This document shows, one piece after another, positions 43,035-50,720 of a DNA stretch of 64,000 nucleotides (position 1 is the stretch's first letter; each line of letters opens with the position of its first letter). Location of the stretch: positions 1 through 64,000 of the forward strand of contig NZ_JAAKZG010000012.1 of the NCBI RefSeq assembly GCF_011045115.1, in the 5' to 3' direction. A program made the translations under genes and the position numbers. Below the pieces are notes generated by a model that worked only from the letters and a program-made list of their open reading frames with translations, was not told the origin of the DNA and ran no database searches. This stretch comes from Mesorhizobium zhangyense (GTDB lineage: Bacteria; Pseudomonadota; Alphaproteobacteria; Rhizobiales; Rhizobiaceae).

Positions 43035-43045
43035 GGCAGTTGTCC

Positions 43046-44308
43046 TCAGCTCGCCGGCTGCGCTGCGGCCATCACCGCATAGTAAAAGGCGTCGAAGTTG
43101 CGCAGCTTCGGCGCGCCGGGCTGGTCCGGCAGGACCCGGTTGGTGATGAACGGCACCACCTGCTCGGTCAGCCCGCCATGCGAGCGCAGCGGCTCGTTGA
43201 GGGCAGCAAGGTCATGGCGATGCTCGCTGGTGCCGATCGTCTTGTTCTCGGTCGAGATCATGACGATGTCGCCGATGCGGTCTTCCGGCAGCTCGAAACG
43301 GCGGCAGGCTTCCTCGCGGTCGACGACAAGGTCGATGCCTTCGATGCCGGCCAGCCGCTTCATGATATCAGCGCGGTCCGTACCCTTGGGCAGATAGGCG
43401 GTGGCGAACGAGCCCAGCGCGCCGTGGTGGACGACATAAGGATCGGTGATCGGCAGGATCACACGCCCGACATCCTTGCCCAGCCATTCGTCGAGCAGGT
43501 CCTGCGCATAGACGACGTCCGGCGAGCCATCGGCCTTGTGCTTCGGCTTCATGCCATGGTCGGCGGTCACGACGATTGCAGCACCCAGCGCGTCGAGTTC
43601 GGCGAGATACTTGTCGAACATCTCGTAGAAATCGTTGGCCTGCTTCACGCCCGGCGCATATTTGTGCTGCACATAGTCGGTCGTGGTCAGGTACATTACG
43701 TCCGGCCGCCATTCCTTCAACAGCTTGACGCCGGCGGCGAAGACGAATTCCGACAGTTCGGCCGAATAGACTTCCGGCACCGGTCGGCCGAGCCAGGCGG
43801 ATGCATTGTCGATGCCGTGCTCGGCCTTGGTCGTGGTGTCCGACTTCTCCGAGGAAAAGCAGATGGCGCGGTCCTCATCGAACTTCAGGCCATGACCGAG
43901 CAGCGAGCGCAGCTTGTCTTTCGCCGTCACCACCGCGACACGGGCGCCAGCATCGTAGAAGGCCTGGAAGACCGTCGGCGCGCGCAGGAATTTCGGGTCG
44001 TTCATCATCACCTCTTCGCCCGTCTCGGGGTTGTAGAGGTAGTTGCCGCAGATACCGTGGACAGCCGGCGGACGACCGGTGGCGATCGACAGATTGTTGG
44101 GATTGGTGAAGCTCGGGATGACGCTGTGGGCCATCCGCACCGTGCCCTTCGCCTTGATCCTCTCCAGCGCCGGCATCAGCCCCGCACGGATCGCCTCATC
44201 GAGATAGGCCGGCTCGCAGCCATCAAGGCAGATCGCGATCGCCGGCACTCGCGGCCAGGCATAATTGCGTCCATTCGCGGACACGGTGACAGGTGACATC
44301 TGGTTCAT
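43046..44308 (-). CDS. phnA: Phosphonoacetate hydrolase
   Basis: 420 residues of the alkaline-phosphatase/NPP superfamily. The first metal ligand Asp is in [15 protein letters not shown], and the nucleophile Thr68 is in [15 protein letters not shown], the position reported for the rhizobial enzyme. Later metal ligands are in [14 protein letters not shown], and the last His is in [14 protein letters not shown]. It hydrolyses phosphonoacetate to acetate and phosphate with zinc. It lies between phnW and phnY on the same strand. Confidence 0.96.
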   Translation of the reverse strand: MNQMSPVTVSANGRNYAWPRVPAIAICLDGCEPAYLDEAIRAGLMPALERIKAKGTVRMAHSVIPSFTNPNNLSIATGRPPAVHGICGNYLYNPETGEEVMMNDPKFLRAPTVFQAFYDAGARVAVVTAKDKLRSLLGHGLKFDEDRAICFSSEKSDTTTKAEHGIDNASAWLGRPVPEVYSAELSEFVFAAGVKLLKEWRPDVMYLTTTDYVQHKYAPGVKQANDFYEMFDKYLAELDALGAAIVVTADHGMKPKHKADGSPDVVYAQDLLDEWLGKDVGRVILPITDPYVVHHGALGSFATAYLPKGTDRADIMKRLAGIEGIDLVVDREEACRRFELPEDRIGDIVMISTENKTIGTSEHRHDLAALNEPLRSHGGLTEQVVPFITNRVLPDQPGAPKLRNFDAFYYAVMAAAQPAS

Positions 44309-44337
44309 CGGGGCGTTCCCTGGGATTGGAGAGATTT

Positions 44338-45540
44338 TCAGGCGGCGAGCTTGGCGCGCTCTTCGAGCGCGGTACGGGGCGGCGCCGCATCAGGCACGTT
44401 CATTTCTGCGAGCGACTCGCGGGCCGCTTCAACGACCCGCCGCATGACGTGCTCGTCCATGCGGCCGATGCAGCCGACGCGGAACGATTCCACCACGGTC
44501 AGCTTGCCGGGATAGATGATGAACCCCTTGTCCTTCATCAGTCCATAGAAGCGGTCGAAGGCGAAGTTCTCATGCGCCGGGCAAAAGAAGGTGACGATGA
44601 TCGGCGACAGCCAGTGGTCCAACAGTAGCGTCTCGAACCCAAGCTCACGCATGCCGGCAACCATCACGTCGCGGTTTTTGGTGTAGCGGGCGCCGCGGCC
44701 GGCAACACCGCCTTCCGCCTCGTGCATCTTCAGCGCCTCGAGAAAGGCGGCAACGACATGCGTCGGCGGGGTGAAGCGCCACTGGCCGGTCTTTTCCAGC
44801 GTCGCCCATTGGGCATGCACGTCGAGCGAAAGCGAGTGGCTGCGGCCCTTGGCCGCTTCCAGTTCCGTCTTCTTGGCAATGACGAAGCCAAAGCCCGGCA
44901 CGCCCTCGATGCATTTGTTAGCCGACGAGACCATCGCCTCGTAGCGGATTTCGTTGACGTCGAGCGGGATGGCGCCGAAGGCGCTCATGGAGTCCACCAG
45001 CAGCTTGCGGCCCTTGGCGTAGACGGCTTCGGAGATCTCGGCGACCGGGTTGAGGATGCCGGAACTGGTCTCGCAGTGAATGGCGATGACATGGGTGATC
45101 GCCGGATCGGCGTCGAGTGCGGCGGCGACCTCGGCACCGCGCGGCGGCAGGTAATCGCCCTTGTCGATCAGCGTATAGGCGCGGCCCAGATACTGCATGG
45201 TCTGCGCGGCGCGAAGGCCATAGGCGCCATTGGCGAGCACCAGAACCTTTCCGTCCTTCGGCACGAAGGAGCCGAGCATGGCCTCGACGCAGAAGGAGCC
45301 GCTTCCCTGCATGGGCACGCAATCGAATTCGCCCTTGGTGTCGCCGGTCAACGCCAGCAATCGGCGGCGCATATCGGCAGTCATGGCGCGGAAATCGCCG
45401 TCCCAGGAACCCCAGTCGCGCAGCATGGCCTGCTTGACGGCGTAGGCTGTGGTGAGTGGCCCCGGCGTGAGCAAATAAGGTTCGCCGAGCGCCGGTGGCT
45501 CAAAACCCTCGACTGGCGAAAACTTGGTCTCGGCGCTCAT
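44338..45540 (-). CDS. phnW: 2-Aminoethylphosphonate:pyruvate transaminase
   Basis: 400 residues, a full class-V aminotransferase. LLTPGPLTTAYAVKQAMLRD is the classical PhnW start, the PLP contacts include VDSMSAFGAIP, and the Schiff-base Lys209 is in SSANKCIEGVPGFGFV. It converts AEP and pyruvate to phosphonoacetaldehyde and alanine. A strong GGAGG site precedes the ATG 45540, and a candidate operator lies 82-91 bases upstream. It leads the minus-strand run phnW, phnA, phnY, oxidoreductase, DMT transporter. A short C-terminal extension past the usual end is present. Confidence 0.95.
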   Translation of the reverse strand: MSAETKFSPVEGFEPPALGEPYLLTPGPLTTAYAVKQAMLRDWGSWDGDFRAMTADMRRRLLALTGDTKGEFDCVPMQGSGSFCVEAMLGSFVPKDGKVLVLANGAYGLRAAQTMQYLGRAYTLIDKGDYLPPRGAEVAAALDADPAITHVIAIHCETSSGILNPVAEISEAVYAKGRKLLVDSMSAFGAIPLDVNEIRYEAMVSSANKCIEGVPGFGFVIAKKTELEAAKGRSHSLSLDVHAQWATLEKTGQWRFTPPTHVVAAFLEALKMHEAEGGVAGRGARYTKNRDVMVAGMRELGFETLLLDHWLSPIIVTFFCPAHENFAFDRFYGLMKDKGFIIYPGKLTVVESFRVGCIGRMDEHVMRRVVEAARESLAEMNVPDAAPPRTALEERAKLAA

Positions 45541-45621
45541 TGATTTTCCTCCACACGGCGTTCTGCAATGGCGTGATTATCGCCGCCGATGATGTATTTG
45601 CAAAATCGTTATTTTGTATCC

Positions 45622-45631
45622 TTACATAAGT
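45622..45631. promoter_or_regulatory. TTACATAAGT motif upstream of phnW
   Basis: The ten bases TTACATAAGT recur exactly at 47353-47362 between the Na/Pi transporter and the LysR gene. Both copies sit in AT-rich promoter regions of this cluster. It is a candidate half-site for the AEP LysR regulator. Confidence 0.45.
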
Positions 45632-45645
45632 TATAACGATGATCA

Positions 45646-47313
45646 TCAGGCCAGACGCACCAGCCGACTGCTCAGCAGGTCTCCGCTTTGCGTAAGCAGC
45701 GGATAAGCGATCGTAACCAGAAGCGAATTGATCTCCTTGAAAGCGCGGACGGCTTCGAGATGGATATCGCTGGTCTCGATGCTTTCCATTTTGCCCGATT
45801 GCAGGCGGCGCAGATGCTGTTCGTGGCTTTGACGCTCCTGCATTCGAATGCGCTCCTTCTCGGCCACCAACTGGCGGGCTGCGGCAAGGTCGTTTGAAAT
45901 CAAGACGTTCAGCGCAAGCTGCATGTTTTCCGCGACACGCGCATGAAGGTCCGTCATCTCCGCCCAGCCCTCCTTGGAGAAATTCAGGTTTTTCTCCGAG
46001 CGCTCGGCGGCAAGCACCAGCAGATTCTTGGCGATGACGTCGCCGGCATGCTCCAGGTTGATCGCTACGTCGGTCAGTTCGATGCCGCGCCGCGCTTCCT
46101 CCGCCGTCAGCCGGCCCCGGTTCACCTCGGCGATGTAGAGCTTGATGCCGGTGTGGGCATCGTTGACGTCTTCGTCCAGGCTGCGCAGGCGTGCGATCTG
46201 CTCGCTCGTCCCGGACTTGAACATGTCCATGACCGGCCGGAACATCAGTTCGACAAGTTCTCCCATGCGCAAAAGCTCGCGCGTGGCGCTCGCCAGAGCC
46301 AGGGCCGGAACGCCGGTCACCGCACGATCGAGGGCTGTGATGCGCCGCGCGACATGATCATCATCTTTCGTCCTGGCCGGAGCTTCCGGCAGCAGCTTCG
46401 TCGTCAGCCGCGCCATCGCGCCGGTGAGGGGAAGGCAAAACACGCCCAAACATGCGTTGAAGAGGACGTGGAGATTGATCAGTGCCACGCCTGCATTGTC
46501 CCCCAGCCAGCCAACCGGCAGGTTGAACAGCTGAATGGCAACCAATGCGACGACTGTCCCGCAGGCTCGAAAAATCAGATTGCCGAGCGGGAGGCGGCGG
46601 GCGGCAGGTCCCATGCCCCGTGACAGCCAGAATGCTATCAGCCCGCTGCCGACATTCGCGCCCAGTATCAGCGGTATGCCGGCTTCCAGCGAAACCAACC
46701 CCTGCGAGGCCAGGGCGGTGATCATCAGAACGGCGGCGACGCTGGAGTGAATGAGCCAGGTGAACACCGCACCAAGCAGGAACGCCGTCAGATAGTCCTG
46801 GGCGAGATAACCGGAGATCATGGGCAGAAGCTCTGCATTCCGAAGCGGACCGGTTGCTTCGCCCAGCAGCTTCAACGACAGGAGCACAAAGCCAACTCCG
46901 AGAACCATCCGTCCGGTCTCGCGGATTTTCTCGCCCGGCAGCTTGAGATGCATGACGCCGCCAGCCAGCAGGCAGACCGGGATGAGCCATCCAAGATCGA
47001 AGGAGAGCACCCGCACGACCAGCGCCGAGCCAAGATCGGCACCGAGCAACAGAGCCAGCCCGGTCGGCAGCGCCAGTACAGCGCCGGCAGCGAAGCCGCA
47101 GGCGAGCATCGCCACCGCCGTTGAACTTTGCAGCATCACGGCCATGGCCGCGCCGCCGGCAGCAGCCCGCACGTGCCCGCCTCTTGCCTCGCCAAACAGC
47201 TGGCGCAAGATGGGGGTGTGGGCGTGCTCCATCCCGGTGCGCACGAGATGCACGGCATAGAGCAGCAGCAAGGTTGCGCCCGCGAGGTGCAGAAGGATGA
47301 TCGAGAAATGCAT
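45646..47313 (-). CDS. Na/Pi cotransporter family protein with PhoU-like C-terminus
   Basis: 555 residues. Two Na_Pi_cotrans repeats (roughly 10-150 and 155-300) carry the QSSTA-type motifs AVMLQSSTAVAMLACGFAAG and LIHSSVAAVLMIT. Residues about 330-550 form a PhoU-like helical domain. The first helix holds HLAGATLLLLYAVHLVRTGM. In AEP catabolism used for carbon or nitrogen, excess phosphate is released, and a Na/Pi protein here may export it; import is the alternative. It lies between phnW and the LysR gene and is divergent from the latter. Confidence 0.9.
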   Translation of the reverse strand: MHFSIILLHLAGATLLLLYAVHLVRTGMEHAHTPILRQLFGEARGGHVRAAAGGAAMAVMLQSSTAVAMLACGFAAGAVLALPTGLALLLGADLGSALVVRVLSFDLGWLIPVCLLAGGVMHLKLPGEKIRETGRMVLGVGFVLLSLKLLGEATGPLRNAELLPMISGYLAQDYLTAFLLGAVFTWLIHSSVAAVLMITALASQGLVSLEAGIPLILGANVGSGLIAFWLSRGMGPAARRLPLGNLIFRACGTVVALVAIQLFNLPVGWLGDNAGVALINLHVLFNACLGVFCLPLTGAMARLTTKLLPEAPARTKDDDHVARRITALDRAVTGVPALALASATRELLRMGELVELMFRPVMDMFKSGTSEQIARLRSLDEDVNDAHTGIKLYIAEVNRGRLTAEEARRGIELTDVAINLEHAGDVIAKNLLVLAAERSEKNLNFSKEGWAEMTDLHARVAENMQLALNVLISNDLAAARQLVAEKERIRMQERQSHEQHLRRLQSGKMESIETSDIHLEAVRAFKEINSLLVTIAYPLLTQSGDLLSSRLVRLA

Positions 47314-47352
47314 AGCCGGCTTCCTGTCAGAAGGAAAAGTTCGGCTTCCCCT

Positions 47353-47401
47353 TTACATAAGTCAATTCGTTAGTTTCTATACTTGCATTGATTTTACTTA
47401 T
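47353..47401. promoter_or_regulatory. Shared promoter of Na/Pi and LysR genes with two candidate operators
   Basis: The region holds TTACATAAGT (47353-47362), repeated before phnW, and GATTTTACTTAT (47390-47401), repeated before phnS. The ends ATAAGT and ACTTAT are mutually inverted, 31 bases apart. The second motif overlaps the LysR leader, which fits autoregulation. Confidence 0.45.
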
Positions 47402-47414
47402 GGAGGATGCCCCG

Positions 47415-48284
47415 GTGCGGTACGTGCAGCTGAGAGCTTTCCACTACGTCGCCATTTGCGGCGGTTTCTCGCGTGCCGCGGAGGCGTTGTTCCTGACCCA
47501 GCCGGCTATTTCGGATCAGGTTCGCAAGCTGGAAGAAGAGTACGACGTGCTGCTTTTCAACCGGCACAAGAAGCAGGTAACGCTTACGCAGCAGGGCGAG
47601 CGCATGCTTGAAATCACGCACCGCATGTTCGACACCGAGCAGCAGGCACTCGATCTGCTTTCGGAGTCACGCGCGCTTCGGGCCGGCACATTGCGCATCG
47701 TCGCTGACGCCGCGCATCACCTTCTGCAGATACTGGGGCAATTCCGGGCCAGATATCCCGGAATCCAGGTGACCGTTCGTGCCGGTAATACCGAGACCGT
47801 GATGGCCAGCCTCTACGCCTATGAAGCCGATATCGGTGTCCTGGGCGAAATTCCGGAAGGGCGCGAATACAATATGCTGAAGCTCAATTCCTCACCGATC
47901 ATCGCGTTTGTGGCGCATAATCATCCGTTGGCCGAAGCGCGTAAGCTCACGCTGGCCGAAATCGCCGAACAGCCGCTTGTGCTGCGTGAACGTGGTTCCA
48001 AGACCAGATCCAAGCTGGAAGCGCTGGCCACGGCTCAGGGTATCGAACTCAAGCCGGCCATAGAAGCCGAAGGCCGTGAGGCAGTGCGTGAGATCGTGGC
48101 CTCCGGCGTCGGAGTCGGCTTTGTGTCGCGGGCTGAGTTTGGCCTAGACGGACGCCTCAGGCCGATCATCATCGATGGACCGGAAATGCTGATGGACGAA
48201 GCGCTCATCTGCCTGCGCGAACGCTCCAGCGGCAAGCTGGTGAAGGCTTTCTGGGATCTCGCCCGGCAAACCGTCGAAGGCTGA
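47415..48284 (+). CDS. LysR-family regulator of AEP catabolism
   Basis: 289 residues from GTG 47415, chosen because GGAGG at 47402-47406 lies eight bases upstream; an ATG at 47400 has no ribosome site. The N-terminal helix-turn-helix is YVQLRAFHYVAICGGFSRAA then LTQPAISDQVRKLEEEYDVLLF, close to the AEP-associated LysR group (TIGR03339 type). The effector domain runs from about residue 85. It is divergent from the Na/Pi gene and probably activates phnW and phnS transcription in response to AEP. Confidence 0.9.
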   Translation: MRYVQLRAFHYVAICGGFSRAAEALFLTQPAISDQVRKLEEEYDVLLFNRHKKQVTLTQQGERMLEITHRMFDTEQQALDLLSESRALRAGTLRIVADAAHHLLQILGQFRARYPGIQVTVRAGNTETVMASLYAYEADIGVLGEIPEGREYNMLKLNSSPIIAFVAHNHPLAEARKLTLAEIAEQPLVLRERGSKTRSKLEALATAQGIELKPAIEAEGREAVREIVASGVGVGFVSRAEFGLDGRLRPIIIDGPEMLMDEALICLRERSSGKLVKAFWDLARQTVEG

Positions 48285-48617
48285 GCAAGCACCGGTCCAT
48301 GTAGGTAGTCCAAAGCTTGGGTATCAGTTCCCACCGGAACTTATAGTGGTGCCACATATATGTAGCTCGCCCAATCCTGATGACAGTGTCGCTCATTACC
48401 GTGGCGCGGGCAGATTCAACTATATTAGAATTTAGTGAAATTGAAACTTCCATGGTCAGCTGACGAGACAGGTTAGAAAGCCGGTGGCTCTGGTTGCAGA
48501 TAAGACACAACAACCAGTAATTGCCTGTTTGTCATGTGATTTTCACGTTCATGTTGTTGTTCGAAATGTGGCGGCTGGGTATCTCTTAGGTTGAGCAAAT
48601 CACAACGAGGATCAGTG
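48285..48617. other. Intergenic, promoter region of the export lipoprotein
   Basis: About 330 bases, relatively AT-rich. A 10-base palindrome ACATATATGT lies at 48354-48363. No gene or clear terminator was recognised; a GAGG ribosome site precedes the next start. Confidence 0.45.
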
Positions 48618-49760
48618 ATGCGGAAACTGGTGCCTATTGCCTTTCTTGTAGTTCTAGGCGCATGCGCCAGCCCTTCTGATGGCCCTAGCGCCACCAATAT
48701 TCGTAACGCCTCCCTGCCCAATTCAAACGAGAAGATTCCCGTTGTCGAACTTGCCGATGCGCCGCTCGGCATCATGGGCGCGACGACGATGTCCTATGCG
48801 TCGAATGATGCGGGGCTGAGCAGCTTTCGATCCGGCGGCTATGTCGACAGCCGGTTGCGTCGCGGCGACGTGATCGATGTCACCATCTTCGATACGGGGG
48901 AGGAGGGAATACTTTCCACCACCAACAGCAAGACGCTCAATCTCGGCCGTTTCACGGTGGACGAGAGCGGCTTCGTCACGCTGCCCTTCGTGGGCAGGCA
49001 ACGTGTCATGGAATCGTCGCCCGAGGCGCTCCAGTCCAGGATTGTCGCAGGTTTGAAGGGTTCGGCGGTCAACCCGCAGGCGGTGGTGTCGGTCGTTGAA
49101 AAGCCCGCCAACGGCATTACCGTGAACGGAAACGTGCGCGCGCCCGGCCGCTTCCCGCTGACAGCCCGCAAGGAGCGTGTGTTGGATGCAATCGCGCTTG
49201 CCGGCGGCGCTTCTGGAGCGCCGGGGGGCACGACGGTGACGATCGTGCGCGGCAAGCAGCGGGCAAGCGCCTCGCTCGATCGCATCATGAATGAAGACCG
49301 CCAGAATGTTTATCTGCTGCCTGACGATCAGGTCATGATCGAAGGCGATTCGCCGAGCTTCATGGCTCTGGGCGCGTTTAAAAGCGCGGGCGAATTCGAG
49401 TTCGAGAAGGATAAGCTGACGCTGGCGCAGGCGCTTGGCCGCGCGGGTGGATTGCTCGACGATCGTGCCGACGCCCGCAATTTCTACGTGTTCCGCAATC
49501 AGCCGGTCTATTCCGATGCTGCCTTCGCGAAGGCCGGCAAGAATCCGGGCGCGCCATTCGTGACGAGCAAGCCGGTGATCTATCGCGTCAACCTGAAGGA
49601 TGTGTCCAATTTTGCACTGATGCAGCAGTTCCAGGTTCAGGATGGCGACATCCTCTATGCGAGCAATGCGGGTCTTGTGGATGCGGCAAAGCTGATCACG
49701 GTCTTCCAGAAGAGCGTGGCGACAGCAGCCGCACCACCGCCTGGCGGTGGCGGGAACTGA
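48618..49760 (+). CDS. Wza-like polysaccharide export lipoprotein
   Basis: 380 residues. The signal peptide ends in the lipobox VVLGAC (Cys17). The Poly_export domain follows (RLRRGDVIDVTIFDTGEEG, then VDESGFVTLPFVGRQRVMES), then two SLBB-type beta-grasp units (ITVNGNVRAPGRFPLTARKE and FMALGAFKSAGEFEFEKDKL). It should form an outer-membrane export channel. No Wzc kinase, flippase or glycosyltransferase is adjacent, so it is an orphan here. A Pro/Gly-rich tail ends the protein. It converges on ppkA. Confidence 0.9.
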   Translation: MRKLVPIAFLVVLGACASPSDGPSATNIRNASLPNSNEKIPVVELADAPLGIMGATTMSYASNDAGLSSFRSGGYVDSRLRRGDVIDVTIFDTGEEGILSTTNSKTLNLGRFTVDESGFVTLPFVGRQRVMESSPEALQSRIVAGLKGSAVNPQAVVSVVEKPANGITVNGNVRAPGRFPLTARKERVLDAIALAGGASGAPGGTTVTIVRGKQRASASLDRIMNEDRQNVYLLPDDQVMIEGDSPSFMALGAFKSAGEFEFEKDKLTLAQALGRAGGLLDDRADARNFYVFRNQPVYSDAAFAKAGKNPGAPFVTSKPVIYRVNLKDVSNFALMQQFQVQDGDILYASNAGLVDAAKLITVFQKSVATAAAPPPGGGGN

Positions 49761-49802
49761 GCCACGGTTCAGACGGCCGCCGGTCTTTAGTTTCGTCCGA
49801 CT

Positions 49803-50720
49803 CTAGACATCGATCTTCATCAGCAGCCTCAGGGCTGCTGATGCGCTTTCGGGCCGGTTTTCTCGGTCCCGTTGCGACAGGTGGCCCGCCAGAGCCGTAA
49901 GCTGTTCCCGTGCGCCACTTTCACCTCCGCAGCGTTCCAGAAGCAGATTCAGGATCAGGCCGCAGGCATAAAGATCGGCCCTGCCATCGAGAACCATGCC
50001 TTCCTTCTGCTCCGGCGCGGAAAATTCGCTGTGGCCGGCTGCCGCCAGATCGAGGTCGGCATGACGCTGGCCACGCTCCAGCGCGATGCCGAAATCCACG
50101 ATCTTCAGGTCTTTGAGGTCTTCGCCGGAAAGAAGCAGGTTGTCGGGAGCTATGTCGGCATGGATGAGTCCTGCCGAATGTATCGCTTCCAGTCCCGACA
50201 GAATCGAGATCATCACTTGGTGGACATCGCGTGGCGAGAAAGATCGCGTGTTCAGGTAATCGGAAAGGCTAAAAGGCATCCACGCTGCGACTAGCGCCGG
50301 CCTGCCGTCGGGAAGCCTCAGTGCGGTCTGAACACTCGCGACATTTCGGTGATTGATTGTCATCGACAGCCGCGCTTCGCGCAATAGCAAGTGCCTTGAA
50401 ACGGCGTCGTCGGCCCGATCCGGGCGAAGCGTCTTCAGCGCAAGAAGCGTTTGCAGGTCTCGATGCCGAACACGATGGATTTGCGCCGGCATGCCGTCAT
50501 GCACGAGTTCTTCGACCACGAAGGTGTTGGCGATGAAAGTAGCATTTGCCTCATCGAGGCGGGACAGACGGCGGTCGAGGGCATCGCGCACGCGATCGGC
50601 CAGCATAGTCGTTTCAGCCAGTGCTCGCGGCACGTCTCCGTCGTGGCTCAGCGCCCGCCACAGCGCGGAAAAGCGCGTGACGATATCCTCAAGCCCATCA
50701 GGTGATCGGTCCGCACTCAT
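49803..50720 (-). CDS. ppkA: T6SS Ser/Thr protein kinase PpkA
   Basis: 305 residues. The ATP lysine is probably Lys96 in TLLALKTLRP. The catalytic loop reads HADIAPDN (187-194) with Asp189 and Asn194 kept but the usual Lys replaced by Ala. DFG is at 209-211 in IVDFGIALE. No transmembrane segment or C-terminal sensor domain follows, so the protein is shorter than Pseudomonas PpkA and like the Agrobacterium ImpN protein. It should phosphorylate T6SS parts such as TssL or Fha. The start overlaps the tagF-pppA stop by four bases, and it is the last gene of the T6SS operon. Confidence 0.88.
   Translation of the reverse strand: MSADRSPDGLEDIVTRFSALWRALSHDGDVPRALAETTMLADRVRDALDRRLSRLDEANATFIANTFVVEELVHDGMPAQIHRVRHRDLQTLLALKTLRPDRADDAVSRHLLLREARLSMTINHRNVASVQTALRLPDGRPALVAAWMPFSLSDYLNTRSFSPRDVHQVMISILSGLEAIHSAGLIHADIAPDNLLLSGEDLKDLKIVDFGIALERGQRHADLDLAAAGHSEFSAPEQKEGMVLDGRADLYACGLILNLLLERCGGESGAREQLTALAGHLSQRDRENRPESASAALRLLMKIDV
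49818..49843 (-). repeat. Perfect 11-bp hairpin in the last codons of ppkA
   Basis: CATCAGCAGCC (49818-49828) and GGCTGCTGATG (49833-49843) are exact inverted repeats with a four-base loop. No T run follows on the minus strand. It may slow exonucleases or help end the long T6SS transcript. Confidence 0.6.

Noticed and set aside
43040-44296. A 418-codon plus-strand frame opposite phnA
   Set aside because: It mirrors a gene with all its catalytic residues intact.
48354-48363. Palindrome ACATATATGT before the export lipoprotein gene
   Set aside because: Too short and alternating to distinguish from chance in AT-rich promoter DNA; noted only in the gap entry.
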